Shown: positions 27,771 to 36,222 of the stretch, piece after piece | How positions within the stretch are numbered: the first letter of the stretch is position 1 | Layout of the letters: every line of letters begins with the position of its first letter | Program-made: the position numbers and the translations under genes | The notes under the pieces: model-generated | What the model was told of the DNA's origin: nothing | Databases searched by the model: none | The model's input: only the letters and a program-made list of their open reading frames with translations | Source: a virus | Reading direction: 5' to 3' (one strand) | Virus record (IMG/VR): IMGVR_UViG_3300023240_001391 | Location: 1-64,000 of that record | DNA length: 64,000 bases

Positions 27771-27965
27771 ATGATAAAAAGAATAAATTGTAAACACAAT
27801 GACAATGGGGCTTGGTGTACTAACATCAATGTTAAACGATCATTATTTGGTATTGGAGCAAGATGTTGTTCAGAGTATAATGATAAAGAATGTAATCTAA
27901 AGGAGTTAAGAGCAAAGAAAGGAAACCCACCACCAAGACCGACATCAATTAAAATAGATAAATAA
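27771..27965 (+). CDS. Small Cys/His-rich protein, 64 aa
   Basis: Start at ATG 27771 or GTG 27756, which overlaps the previous stop. NCKHNDNGAWCTNINVKRSLFG, ARCCSEYNDKECNL: C-x-H and Cys pairs suggest a small zinc-binding fold. Confidence 0.6.
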   Translation: MIKRINCKHNDNGAWCTNINVKRSLFGIGARCCSEYNDKECNLKELRAKKGNPPPRPTSIKIDK

Positions 27966-27997
27966 AAGAATAAAAACTAACATAAAAACAAAGACAA

Positions 27998-28228
27998 ATG
28001 GGAAAAGTTATTTTTATAGGTGAAGGGCCTACAGGTGAAAAGCCAGTTGAGTTTACGCATCGTTCAAATGGAACGACGGGTTGGGTTAAATTGAGTACCA
28101 CACCAATAATTCGTGGGCAAGTAATATACCTTGGCGCGTGTGATTATGATGGTGATATGTTTGCGGTGAAATGGGATTCAGGGTCTATTGACATTTATAA
28201 AGGACACCTCAATTCAGGAAATTTCTAA
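27998..28228 (+). CDS. Small beta-rich protein, 76 aa
   Basis: Strand-turn pattern (GKVIFIGEG, GWVKLSTTPIIRGQVIYLGACDYDGDMFAVKWD), compatible with an SH3-like barrel. Unknown role. Confidence 0.6.
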   Translation: MGKVIFIGEGPTGEKPVEFTHRSNGTTGWVKLSTTPIIRGQVIYLGACDYDGDMFAVKWDSGSIDIYKGHLNSGNF

Positions 28229-28240
28229 GCAAAAGATAAA

Positions 28241-28648
28241 ATGAAAGATACACTTATAGAATTTGAAACCGCAAGGTTAGCTAAAGAAAAAGGGTTTAAA
28301 AATAAAAGTAATTATTACAATGGTGCTGGAGAGTTAATAATTCCTAATCATAACCATTCTAATAATATGATGCAAAGATTTAGATTTGAAGCACCAACTC
28401 AATCATTATTACAGAAATGGTTAAGAAAAAAATATGATATTTATGTTGAAGTAGCTCTAGATTATGGATACTATAACGATGCCGATGTAAAAGAAACCTA
28501 TGGCATTCATGGATTTGTGTTTGAAATAGTAAATAAAGGCAAGGAAAAAACCGAGGATTCTCAGCTTTATAAAACATACGAAGAAGCATTAGAGAAAGGA
28601 TTAATGGAAGCATTAAAAATAATAGATATTCAAACAAATAACAACTAA
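28241..28648 (+). CDS. Phage unknown protein (paralogue of 10321), 135 aa
   Basis: EFETARLAKEKGF, FEAPTQSLLQKWLRKKYDIYVEV and KTYEEALEKGLMEALKIID match the 10321 gene in order. Common in Bacteroidetes phages; function unknown. Confidence 0.75.
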   Translation: MKDTLIEFETARLAKEKGFKNKSNYYNGAGELIIPNHNHSNNMMQRFRFEAPTQSLLQKWLRKKYDIYVEVALDYGYYNDADVKETYGIHGFVFEIVNKGKEKTEDSQLYKTYEEALEKGLMEALKIIDIQTNNN

Positions 28649-28659
28649 CAACTAACAGT

Positions 28660-28872
28660 ATGGACAAGTTCAATCAGTTAACAGATGAATGTATATCAAG
28701 ATCCCTTAATTGTTCAATAACTTATCAAAGGATAAACGACTTCTCAGTTGAAATATACAAGGGTTATGGATCTAACTATGGAATAGTATTTTACACCGAT
28801 GGTCATATTAATCCAAAAAAGGCTATTAAAAAAGCATTACAATTTCTTTCGAAGCGAACAGGAGTAGAGTAG
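28660..28872 (+). CDS. Small unknown protein, 70 aa
   Basis: MDKFNQLTDECISRSLNCSIT, then YGSNYGIVFYTDGHINPKKAIKKAL. Last gene before the 1.5-kb non-coding block. Confidence 0.6.
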   Translation: MDKFNQLTDECISRSLNCSITYQRINDFSVEIYKGYGSNYGIVFYTDGHINPKKAIKKALQFLSKRTGVE

Positions 28873-29174
28873 AGAGTGCATCGGAATTAGCAGATGGGGA
28901 CATAGTTGTAGCATAAATCAACGATATCTATCAGAATACATACATATACCACTCATAAAGAGATATTACGAAAACGAGTCATATATGTGTGTTTACGTTA
29001 TTCATAATTTTAGGGGATTGTTATTATCAGACTAATAATATATCAGTACATTCATTGCGGATATGACAATCTCCATTAAAAAACAACAAAGGGTATGGTA
29101 AGGGTGGGAACACTAAACCATTCAGGAATAGGGTAGCATACTACACATTCTTTTCGATTTGGCAAAAAAAATCC

Positions 29175-29258
29175 AATAGAAAAACTCTATTAGCTGATAG
29201 ACACCCTCTATCACGTCAATTTACATAGATATTATCTATCACATAGACAGCCTCTATG
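29175..29258 (+). repeat. Three mini-hairpins with covarying closing pair
   Basis: AATAGA-aaaac-TCTATT (29175), GATAGA-caccc-TCTATC (29196) and CATAGA-cagcc-TCTATG (29242). The outer pair changes A-T, G-C, C-G while pairing is kept and the last loop base is always C. Confidence 0.7.
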
Positions 29259-29318
29259 GATATTCCCGTGCCGCAAATCCTGTATTGATAGTATGTAACT
29301 GCTGATTATCAGTGAGTT

Positions 29319-29340
29319 AGACTACTTTGATGGCTTATAG
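29319..29340 (+). repeat. 22-base direct repeat, copy 1
   Basis: Copy 1 of ACTACTTTGATGGCTTATAG with flanking bases; copy 2 is at 29652-29673. Confidence 0.8.
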
Positions 29341-29467
29341 GGATAGAATCAAAATCGCAATTAGGGCCATCCAGTGGGGTTTCGGTGCATAATTCACTAT
29401 TTTGGGGTGATTCATATAGATAAATAGTATGAGAATCTGAGCCATCAAAAGAAAATGGCTTAATAAT

Positions 29468-30246
29468 TTGGCTATTTCAATTATTATTCGTACCTTTGTA
29501 GGGAATTTGGTGTTAATTTTCGAAAATCGGTAGGAATCCAATAATGACTAAAGATTAATTTGGCCATTTCAACTATTATTCGTATCTTTAGAGGGGGGCT
29601 TGATGCTAAATTTATTATAAAACAACCAATACAGGCGATCTATTGGGGTGGAGACTACTTTGATGGCTTATAGAGACGAGGAAATTGTTTAGAAATCCAA
29701 AATGGCTATATATCACCCTCTGACTATGCTGCGACATCAATAAAATCTATTAGAAATCCAATAGAGTGGTGTGATTATCAGTATATTACAGTAATCAGAA
29801 TGGCATAAGAATCCAATAGTATCTCAGTGCGCCGTAGGAATCCAATAATGACTAATTATTGATTTGGATATCTCAATTATTTTTCGTAACTTAGGATGGG
29901 ATGGTCATGCGACTGAATTATTAATATGGCATGGGAATCCAATAATGACTAAAGATTAATTTGGCCATTTCAATTATTTTTCGTAACTTAGGATGGGATG
30001 GTCATGCGACTTAATTTGTGATCTGCCGTAGGAATCCAATAATGGCTAAAGATTGATAGGAATCCAATAGTGGTTATCTATTAATAGGAATCCAATAATG
30101 GCTAAAAATTGATTTGGCCATCTCGATTATTTTTCGTAACTTTGGATGGGACGGTCACCTCACGTGTCCAGTTGGGAATCCAATAATGGCTAAAAATTGA
30201 TTTGGTTAATTCAATTATTTTTCGTAACTTTGGATGGGACGGTCAC
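29468..30246 (+). repeat. Tandem promoter-repeat array with variable inserts
   Basis: Six promoters, each TTG, exactly 20 bases, then TACCTTTG (29491), TATCTTTA (29583), TAACTTAG (29887 and 29984) or TAACTTTG (30137 and 30225). Five lie in a repeat of about 75 bases beginning GGAATCCAATAATG and, in the last four, ending GGATGGGAYGGTCA. Between repeat ends and the next GGAATCC are unrelated inserts of roughly 16-26 bases. Two extra GGAATCCAATA half-copies are at 30031 and 30059. No gene follows any of the promoters directly. Confidence 0.85.
29652..29673 (+). repeat. 22-base direct repeat, copy 2
   Basis: Second copy of the ACTACTTTGATGGCTTATAG segment. Confidence 0.8.
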
Positions 30247-30331
30247 TACCCGTATCCCGACCGATCGATACATAACAAATTATAATATTATATAACATGA
30301 ATATATCGATATCATCTATTCGCATTATAAA

Positions 30332-30363
30332 TTAGGTAATTATTGATATTATCCGTATATTGC
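30332..30363 (+). promoter_or_regulatory. Bacteroidetes-type promoter
   Basis: TTAGG at 30332, 21 bases, TATATTGC at 30356. The leader to 30449 repeats GTTAAGAGAG twice. Confidence 0.7.
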
Positions 30364-30448
30364 AATGTAAGATTGAGAAATCGTTAAGAGAGAAAGTTAA
30401 GAGAGTGTTATTAAGTTTATAAACCACACTAACTAAATTGATTAAACT

Positions 30449-30625
30449 ATGAGAGTAACAATATCAATCGGAGATCGAATTTATGAGCAAGGAACTCATC
30501 GATCAGCACTCATATATGAAGTGATTAGTCCAACTCATAGTGTGCCAGTCTTTGATCCTACAGTGGAGCAACGAAGATTATTAAGAATTGAAGTATTGAA
30601 TTTAGAAACTAATCCAAAACGATAA
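30449..30625 (+). CDS. Small unknown protein, 58 aa
   Basis: MRVTISIGDRIYEQGTHRSALIYEVI, beta-rich. TAATG overlap with the next gene supports it. Confidence 0.65.
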   Translation: MRVTISIGDRIYEQGTHRSALIYEVISPTHSVPVFDPTVEQRRLLRIEVLNLETNPKR

Positions 30626-30807
30626 TGAACACTCCAAAACTTTCATTAAACCAACTCAAGTCTAATTACCTTTTGTTACGAGGTCAATACCTTTCCACTG
30701 CACCAATGAATGAAATCGAAATTGACACTCTATGGTCAACATGGGCAGAACTTCAAAAGTTAGGTTGGAATTGGGCTAAGATCGAAGATAGCCAACTAAG
30801 AGATTAA
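30625..30807 (+). CDS. Small unknown protein, 60 aa
   Basis: LSLNQLKSNYLLLRGQYLSTA then EIDTLWSTWAELQKLGWNW: helical, Trp-rich. Coupled to the gene before. Confidence 0.65.
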   Translation: MNTPKLSLNQLKSNYLLLRGQYLSTAPMNEIEIDTLWSTWAELQKLGWNWAKIEDSQLRD

Positions 30808-30831
30808 TTAACAATTTGGTAACATACTAAA

Positions 30832-30913
30832 TTAGGATATCATATCATCTATTATTACCTTAGTGGTGTTGGGTTGAGAGAGTAATCCTTCCCAATTAAA
30901 AATCATCAGAATT
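30832..30913 (+). promoter_or_regulatory. Promoter plus hairpin leader, copy
   Basis: TTAGG at 30832, 21 bases, TACCTTAG at 30856, then GTGTTGGGTTGAGAGAGTAA and TCCTTCCC. Upstream word TTAACAATTTGGTAACATAC is shared with 31441 and 32063. Confidence 0.75.
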
Positions 30914-31234
30914 ATGGAAAAGCTAATGAGATCATCAAATGGAGATTACAACTATCACTTTCGATGGTGTAACGAAGAAGGTTTCTACGTTGGATTTAAT
31001 GATGTATGGGCACCTAATAAAAAAGTGGCTGTGAAATTAGCGAGGGCTATGGAAACCAAAGCACATTGGGCAGCATGGGATGGGATGAAATACATTACAG
31101 TTCCAAATGAAATTGTGAATGGTGAGCATTGCTTCCGTATGAAAGGGATGTATGTAGTGACTAGCTCGATGAAGCGAGCAACACACAAACATTCAAAATT
31201 GATGACTCGAATAGGTAATATGTTAACTTATTAA
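30914..31234 (+). CDS. Unknown protein, 106 aa
   Basis: YHFRWCNEEGFYVGFNDVWAPNKKVAVKLARAME is a compact alpha/beta pattern; basic His-rich end (SMKRATHKHSKLM). No family recognised. Confidence 0.65.
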   Translation: MEKLMRSSNGDYNYHFRWCNEEGFYVGFNDVWAPNKKVAVKLARAMETKAHWAAWDGMKYITVPNEIVNGEHCFRMKGMYVVTSSMKRATHKHSKLMTRIGNMLTY

Positions 31235-31241
31235 AACAACT

Positions 31242-31430
31242 ATGATAAGATATATAGTAAAGGACGTTGAAAAAAACAAGTATTACGCTGGGGATAGTTA
31301 CGGCTGTGGTTGGTGTGATAGGCAGAGAATGGCTGACACATTTGAAACTAAAGAACTTGCAATGATTTTTTTAGATGGAGAGCCTTACTCATGGTATGCA
31401 ATTGAAGAAATTTACATAGTATGTCGTTAG
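31242..31430 (+). CDS. Small unknown protein, 62 aa
   Basis: IRYIVKDVEKNKYYAGDSYGCGWC then ETKELAMIFLDGEPYSWYAIEEI. Seven bases after the previous gene. Family unknown. Confidence 0.65.
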   Translation: MIRYIVKDVEKNKYYAGDSYGCGWCDRQRMADTFETKELAMIFLDGEPYSWYAIEEIYIVCR

Positions 31431-31462
31431 TATTAAACTTAACAATTTGGTAACATACTAAA

Positions 31463-31541
31463 TTAGGATATGATAACAGCTACCCGTACCTTAGTGGTGT
31501 TGGGTTGGGGAAGTAACCCCCTCATTTAAAAACTATCAGAT
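31463..31541 (+). promoter_or_regulatory. Promoter plus hairpin leader, copy
   Basis: TTAGG at 31463, 21 bases, TACCTTAG at 31487; leader GGGTT-ggggaagt-AACCC. Confidence 0.75.
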
Positions 31542-31781
31542 ATGAATTTTAAACCACTATATCAATTTTGCGACAAGTACGATATTCCACTATCCGAAGC
31601 GACTTCTATTACCAACTTGACACTTATCGTAAATAACCGAGTGATGTCAAATCTAAGTGATATGCACGGTCTTATACCAACACACAGTAAGCTAAATGCA
31701 ATGAAGGATTTTATTTCAGCATTTAACACAGCAATCAAAGTAGCAACGTGTACCAACATATACCAACGTTCACATAATTAA
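31542..31781 (+). CDS. Small unknown protein, 79 aa
   Basis: LYQFCDKYDIPLSEATSITNLTLIVNN, then a helix LNAMKDFISAFNTAIKVA. Family unknown. Confidence 0.6.
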   Translation: MNFKPLYQFCDKYDIPLSEATSITNLTLIVNNRVMSNLSDMHGLIPTHSKLNAMKDFISAFNTAIKVATCTNIYQRSHN

Positions 31782-31793
31782 AAATTCAAAAAT

Positions 31794-32066
31794 ATGACAT
31801 TTAAAGACTTTTTAAAAAAGCATGATTTTACTCCAATGGATTTAGTAAATCCTGAGTTGATGGATATCATAGTAAACAGTTACGGTGCTGAGTGTAAAAA
31901 TGAAGGCATGGTGGCGATATTAGATATTGTAGAGGAAAAGCAAACAGAAGTAGAGGCGGTATTAGATATTGTAGAGGGAAAGCAAAACGACCTAAAGGAA
32001 ATCGAGGATACTGAGATATTCGATGATGATGCGGATTCAGCAATGTATAATCACTACGTCAGTTAA
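31794..32066 (+). CDS. Acidic protein with internal repeat, 90 aa
   Basis: MTFKDFLKKHDFTPMDLVNPEL then a duplicated unit (AILDIVEEKQTEVEAV / AVLDIVEGKQNDLKEI), and an acidic end. Unknown role. Confidence 0.65.
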   Translation: MTFKDFLKKHDFTPMDLVNPELMDIIVNSYGAECKNEGMVAILDIVEEKQTEVEAVLDIVEGKQNDLKEIEDTEIFDDDADSAMYNHYVS

Positions 32067-32085
32067 CAATTTGGTAACATACTAA

Positions 32086-32165
32086 ATTAGGATATATCGA
32101 ATATATTCATTATCTTTATTTTGTTGGGTTGAGAGAGTAATCCTTCCCATTTAAAAACCCCCATT
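32086..32165 (+). promoter_or_regulatory. Promoter plus hairpin leader, copy
   Basis: TTAGG at 32087, 21 bases, TATCTTTA at 32111, leader TTTTGTTGGGTTGAGAGAG. Confidence 0.75.
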
Positions 32166-32336
32166 ATGAAAGAAGTTATCAATAACATTGAAGTTGAGTT
32201 AAGTGGTTCGATAGTTTACATCAACAATCTCAATGGTGATTTGCTCAGAGCAATCGATGTTAATCCCAATTCAGCGGTCACTGATTATAAGAACTTGGTA
32301 ATTCGATTAAAGAAAGCTAACAAGCATTACATTTAA
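32166..32336 (+). CDS. Small unknown protein, 56 aa
   Basis: VINNIEVELSGSIVYINNLNGDLLRAIDV, beta-rich with basic C-terminus. Own promoter before and after. Confidence 0.65.
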   Translation: MKEVINNIEVELSGSIVYINNLNGDLLRAIDVNPNSAVTDYKNLVIRLKKANKHYI

Positions 32337-32356
32337 CAATCTATTAACATTGGAAA

Positions 32357-32428
32357 TTAGGATATGATAGTAATTATGCGTATCTTAGTGGTGTTGAGTG
32401 AGTGACTAACCCTTTAAAGATATTAATT
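32357..32428 (+). promoter_or_regulatory. Promoter with shortened leader
   Basis: TTAGG at 32357, 21 bases, TATCTTAG at 32381, divergent leader GTGTTGAGTGAGTGACTAACCC. Confidence 0.7.
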
Positions 32429-32554
32429 ATGATAGACTATAATTTACTAAATGATGAAGATGATGATTTAACAATCAGTAAGTTTGAAGCGGCCACCGCA
32501 ATTGGATTGGTGGTATTTTTTGTAGTAACGACAATATTAAATAACATAACATAA
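32429..32554 (+). CDS. Single-pass membrane peptide, 41 aa
   Basis: Acidic N-terminus (NLLNDEDDDLT) and one span AATAIGLVVFFVVTTIL. Directly before the CobS-like ATPase and probably co-transcribed with it. Confidence 0.6.
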   Translation: MIDYNLLNDEDDDLTISKFEAATAIGLVVFFVVTTILNNIT

Positions 32555-32573
32555 CCCAATTAAAAATTTAATT

Positions 32574-33899
32574 ATGAAATCACAAAGATTTGTTTATTTA
32601 AAAGCAGTACGTGAAAATGATATCATCTATTTGGTAGATGAGGTCGGTCACCAATACAACGTTCCTATTATCAATGAATTTGGTAGTAAGGAATATAAAC
32701 GTGCAGTAGCAGCTGTTAATTCTCCTGATCGGTTCTGTATTAAGGCCCGATGTAAAGGTACACTATCCAGCGGCGAATTGACATTTGGTAAATTTCCAGC
32801 AGCCAAGTATACTGAGTGTAATGTAGTTTCCAATTTTGATTTACCAGCAGGTGGACTTGATCAATATTTGGTTGGTGAAAAGGTAGTTGAAACCGATGAA
32901 GTGGAAACACCAACAGAACCAATAGTAACTACAGCAGTAGGTGTTGGTGAAGATGTATTAGGATTCATTCATAATGAAGCTAGCAAATTGAAACCCGAAA
33001 TGCTTTTCATCGATGAACTGAAATGGAAATACCTGATAAGAAATATTATCAGAGGTAAGAACATTATGATGACTGGCCCCGCAGGTAGTGGTAAGACAAT
33101 GGCAGCAAAGGCAGCGGCATCAGCAATCGAGGGGTATAACACTGAAATCTTTAACTTAGGTTCGACACAAGACCCACGAGCGACTCTAATTGGTAATACC
33201 CAATTTGAAGCTAAGACAGGAACCGTCTTTAACCAATCACCATTTGTTAAAGCAATTCAACGACCTAATACAGTAATCGTATTGGATGAGTTGAGTAGAG
33301 CACATCCAGAAGCTCACAATATTCTGATGACAGTATTGGATCAAGAACAAAGATACCTTCGATTGGATGAGGCACCTGATGCACCAATCATCAATGTAGC
33401 AGATGGTGTATCATTCATCGCATCAGCAAACATTGGTAATGAGTATACTGCCACTCGACAAATCGATGCAGCACTACGAGATCGTTTCACAGTAATCGAA
33501 ATGGAAACGTTGACCGCAGCAGAGGAAACGGCACTACTCAAAATGATCTACCCTGATGTTAGAGTTAAGACATTAGAATCGATTGGTGAGATAACCAGTA
33601 TGACTAGAGCAGAGGTTAAAAAAGAATCAGCTAAGTTATCATCAGGTCTATCAACTAGAACAGCAGTAGAGATAGGTAGTCTAATCTCAGATGGGTTTAC
33701 TTTAGAAGAAGCAGCAACCATCACAATATATCCAGAGTACGAAGATGTAGGTGGGGCAGAGATGAGTGAGCGAGTATACATTAAGCAATATGTTCAAAAG
33801 TTTATTGAGGCAGATGAAGAAGATCTATTCGCAATAGGTGAGGGGTATGCAGTTAAATCACCATCAGTAGATGCGGGTAATCTTAATAATCCTTTTTAA
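32574..33899 (+). CDS. CobS/MoxR-type AAA+ ATPase
   Basis: 441 residues. An N-terminal 110-residue domain of unknown fold precedes an AAA+ core: Walker A GPAGSGKT near 168-175, Walker B VIVLDEL near 236-242, sensor SANIGNEYTATRQIDAALRDRF with the arginine finger region. The sequence type is MoxR/CobS (AAA_5). The usual partner is a VWA protein; the CobT-like gene at 5588 fits, although it lies 25 kb away. Together they may remodel or extract a target using ATP. Confidence 0.85.
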   Translation: MKSQRFVYLKAVRENDIIYLVDEVGHQYNVPIINEFGSKEYKRAVAAVNSPDRFCIKARCKGTLSSGELTFGKFPAAKYTECNVVSNFDLPAGGLDQYLVGEKVVETDEVETPTEPIVTTAVGVGEDVLGFIHNEASKLKPEMLFIDELKWKYLIRNIIRGKNIMMTGPAGSGKTMAAKAAASAIEGYNTEIFNLGSTQDPRATLIGNTQFEAKTGTVFNQSPFVKAIQRPNTVIVLDELSRAHPEAHNILMTVLDQEQRYLRLDEAPDAPIINVADGVSFIASANIGNEYTATRQIDAALRDRFTVIEMETLTAAEETALLKMIYPDVRVKTLESIGEITSMTRAEVKKESAKLSSGLSTRTAVEIGSLISDGFTLEEAATITIYPEYEDVGGAEMSERVYIKQYVQKFIEADEEDLFAIGEGYAVKSPSVDAGNLNNPF

Positions 33900-33939
33900 T
33901 TATTATAATATTACAATTGGGTTGTGATAAATAACGTAG

Positions 33940-34140
33940 GTGCCACTCCCCCCAGTAAGTAAGGGGGGGGCGGCATTAACGTGTAACCAAAGAAAAAAAG
34001 ACGCGAACCAAATCGGGCATTATCGACCCCCGTTGTGAGGCTACTTTTTCTCCCTAGGTAAAACCCTTCTGTAAAGCTTGTGTATCACACAAGCAGTATT
34101 TAATTAACAAGCAGAAGCCTTAAAAATAGCCTAAACTAGC
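33940..34140 (+). other. Structured non-coding stretch at island boundary
   Basis: TGCCACTCCCCCC pairs with GGGGGGGGCGGCA (33943-33976), and CTTGTGT-atc-ACACAAG (34077-34093) sits inside CTTCTG/CAGAAG (34069, 34118). GC-rich for this genome. May be a terminator or RNA element between the ATPase and the cassette island. Confidence 0.45.
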
Positions 34141-34157
34141 TTTTGTTTTTATATTTT

Positions 34158-34338
34158 GTTAGGCACAGTTTATTATGGACTACGAAGAAAGAGCAGAACA
34201 CGAAATTGAACTGATAGAACAAGACGAAACATTAAGTGAAAAGAAAAAGTCTCAAGCAATAGAAGATGTTATACAAGAACTCCGAGAAGAACTCGAAGAC
34301 CATAAAAACGGTAGGTAATAATTTTTATTGTGCCTAAC
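34158..34338 (+). repeat. Inverted repeat around a one-gene cassette
   Basis: GTTAGGCACA at 34158-34167 and TGTGCCTAAC at 34329-34338 flank the 47-residue gene. GTTAGGC matches the core form of integron recombination sites. Confidence 0.5.
34175..34318 (+). CDS. Small helical protein, 47 aa
   Basis: MDYEERAEHEIELIEQDETLS then KKSQAIEDVIQELREELEDH: charged helices. The gene is bracketed by GTTAGGCACA (34158) and its complement TGTGCCTAAC (34329). Confidence 0.6.
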   Translation: MDYEERAEHEIELIEQDETLSEKKKSQAIEDVIQELREELEDHKNGR

Positions 34339-34352
34339 ATAAAATAACAGAT

Positions 34353-34637
34353 ATGAAAAATAGTAATTTAGCATTATACGGAATACAGTCAAATATGGTA
34401 GGAGCAGAAACCTACGCACAAGCTGGCGACTTTGAGTTGTCTACGAAAATACATATCGTTGATGTCTTATTAGCCAACGGAAGTCATTTACATATAGAAT
34501 GTAATACTGAGGCACAAGCTAGAAGTATCTTGTCGACTTTATACTACTACTCTGTTAACGGTAATGATAACAACGTTGTAGAATTTGACTTTGACTTTAC
34601 ATTAAACTACTTGCCGATTGAACTTGCACTCAAATAA
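34353..34637 (+). CDS. Unknown protein, 94 aa
   Basis: ALYGIQSNMVGAETYAQAGDFELSTKIHIVDVLLANGSHLHIECN: beta-rich. Family unknown. First larger gene of the island. Confidence 0.6.
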   Translation: MKNSNLALYGIQSNMVGAETYAQAGDFELSTKIHIVDVLLANGSHLHIECNTEAQARSILSTLYYYSVNGNDNNVVEFDFDFTLNYLPIELALK

Positions 34638-34665
34638 ACAAATAAACACAATAAATTTTTAAGAT

Positions 34666-34803
34666 ATGGAAGAATTGCTATTAAAGAATCAATTAGTTAT
34701 AATGGAAGCTATGGTTAAGAATAGATTCAATCAAGACAAAGATGGATTGATAAAACAGATTAAAATAATAAAAGAATTCTTAATTAATATTGAACAAATT
34801 TGA
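34666..34803 (+). CDS. Small helical peptide, 45 aa
   Basis: MEELLLKNQLVIMEAMVKN then IKQIKIIKEFLINIEQI. Two helices; spacing to neighbours is 3-28 bases, so it looks operonic. Confidence 0.5.
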   Translation: MEELLLKNQLVIMEAMVKNRFNQDKDGLIKQIKIIKEFLINIEQI

Positions 34804-34806
34804 ATT

Positions 34807-34974
34807 ATGGGTAAAATGACAAAAATGACAAAAATTGATGCGGCAATAAGAGATACCACATTATATTTTAGGAGAGCAGAAGAGAGTATAATGTTGCTAA
34901 TGAGAGAGAAGAAAGTTTTACAAGAAAGGCTTAGTGCTCTTGAAGAGATAAAAGATAGCGACCAATATGAATAA
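34807..34974 (+). CDS. Small coiled-coil protein, 55 aa
   Basis: MGKMTKMTKIDAAIRDTTLYF then EESIMLLMREKKVLQERLSAL, a heptad-like coiled coil. Confidence 0.55.
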   Translation: MGKMTKMTKIDAAIRDTTLYFRRAEESIMLLMREKKVLQERLSALEEIKDSDQYE

Positions 34975-35018
34975 TTTTTTTGTAACTTTAACGGATTGAA
35001 TAATAACAAAACTTAATT

Positions 35019-35426
35019 ATGAAATTACACGAAATTATTGAAGTACACGACAAACCTTATTTTAGAAAAATGAGAGTAGAGAGTGGATTTATGTACAATT
35101 TTTGGGATGTAGAAAAGGATGACTACCAACAAGAATGGACTTTTGTGCCATACTCAAGCGAACTGGTTAAAAATTTCGAACACCGCATAGATACAACGGT
35201 AGGACTTTGGGCAACCGATGGGCCTGATTTAATCACAACTAAAAATACGAGAGAAGAATCAATAAAATGGTGGGATAGTTTAGGTTCAAACCCATTACTA
35301 GGGTTAATTGAAAAAGGTGAATTAACTACTAAGTATTTTGGCCCTGATAGAATCCCTGAATTATTAACTGGAAGAGAAATTGAAAAAATGTACGTATCTG
35401 AAAATGAAGATGACGTATATGTGTAG
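35019..35426 (+). CDS. Unknown protein, 135 aa
   Basis: Trp-rich N-terminal half (YNFWDVEKDDYQQEWTFVPY), then LIEKGELTTKYFGPDRIPELLTGREIEKM. No family recognised. Confidence 0.65.
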   Translation: MKLHEIIEVHDKPYFRKMRVESGFMYNFWDVEKDDYQQEWTFVPYSSELVKNFEHRIDTTVGLWATDGPDLITTKNTREESIKWWDSLGSNPLLGLIEKGELTTKYFGPDRIPELLTGREIEKMYVSENEDDVYV

Positions 35427-35454
35427 TTTTTACCCGACTAAATAAAACCGAATT

Positions 35455-35763
35455 ATGGAAGAATTATTAAAAAAAATAGGGCAGTTGCAGTATGAAATCA
35501 GTATATTAGATATTGATGAAGAGACATTAACAGGTGTTGATATTAGAACAGAAGAATTAAAAGAGATGATAATCCAAGGGCAAGCATTACCTATAGATAG
35601 TGTTAACGTTTCGTTTGAATACGAAATGTTTATAAATGATAAAGGAACACCATTTGAAATGAACACTTGGATACCAATATCCAACGATAGAATTAAGGAT
35701 GTTAGCAGGATAGATGAATACATTGAAAACGGTTTATTAAGAAAAATAGTTAATAAACGCTAA
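35455..35763 (+). CDS. Unknown acidic protein, 102 aa
   Basis: N-terminal helix, then SVNVSFEYEMFINDKGTPFEM and a NDRIKDVSRIDEYIENG helix. The stop is followed by the AACGATTGGGCTATG element (35762). Confidence 0.6.
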   Translation: MEELLKKIGQLQYEISILDIDEETLTGVDIRTEELKEMIIQGQALPIDSVNVSFEYEMFINDKGTPFEMNTWIPISNDRIKDVSRIDEYIENGLLRKIVNKR

Positions 35764-35776
35764 CGATTGGGCTATG
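35762..35776 (+). repeat. AACGTTnnGGCTATG element 1
   Basis: AACGATTGGGCTATG straight after a stop codon. Other copies at 36222, 37312, 37590, 37931, 38251 and 40417. Confidence 0.6.
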
Positions 35777-35795
35777 AATTTTAAAAAATACGGTT

Positions 35796-35918
35796 ATGGA
35801 AACTAAATATTATATAGCGATTGGACTTTTATTAATATCGATGGTGCTAACTTTTTTTGTACCGCTTTGGTTTGAATTAAGAGAGCACAAAAAGTGGATG
35901 AAAAGGAACGATTTTTAA
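35796..35918 (+). CDS. Single-pass membrane peptide, 40 aa
   Basis: Span YYIAIGLLLISMVLTFFVPLWF with a basic C-terminus (EHKKWMKRNDF). Confidence 0.55.
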   Translation: METKYYIAIGLLLISMVLTFFVPLWFELREHKKWMKRNDF

Positions 35919-35949
35919 TTTTTACCCGACTAAATAAATAACTAAACAA

Positions 35950-36222
35950 ATGGTAGCAATAGAGTATTTTGATAGATATAGTAGCACAGCAAATGAGCCC
36001 GATATAATGGGTAGATGGGCAAGAACGGCCATCTATAAAAACATCAGAATAGCTTGGATAAGTAGAATAGAAAATAAAGATGAAATTATTTTTAGTGTTT
36101 CTTGCCATTTCCCAACAATGCAGAACGATACAGCAAACGAACATAAACTATGTTTTAGTTTGGATGAAGCAAAAGAGTTTGTACAAGATCGCTGGGAATG
36201 GTTCTTAAATGAGGTTTCTTAA
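35950..36222 (+). CDS. Unknown protein, 90 aa
   Basis: VAIEYFDRYSSTANEPD, then IRIAWISRIENKDEIIFSVSCHFP and a C-terminal helix DEAKEFVQDRWEWFLNEV. Possibly a small alpha/beta domain. Confidence 0.65.
   Translation: MVAIEYFDRYSSTANEPDIMGRWARTAIYKNIRIAWISRIENKDEIIFSVSCHFPTMQNDTANEHKLCFSLDEAKEFVQDRWEWFLNEVS

Larger units (their letters stand above)
28873..30448 (+). other. Long non-coding block, 1.58 kb
   Basis: No convincing reading frame on either strand. It holds three mini-hairpins (29175-29258), a duplicated 22-base segment (29319-29340 and 29652-29673), about ten copies of the short word ATCCAATA, and six tandem promoters within a long repeat (29468-30246). Candidate roles: replication origin, small-RNA array or sigma-factor sink. 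Confidence 0.8.

Noticed and set aside
29468-30246. CRISPR array
   Set aside because: Repeats are about 75 bases, imperfect, contain promoters, and inserts vary in length; no cas genes are in the window.
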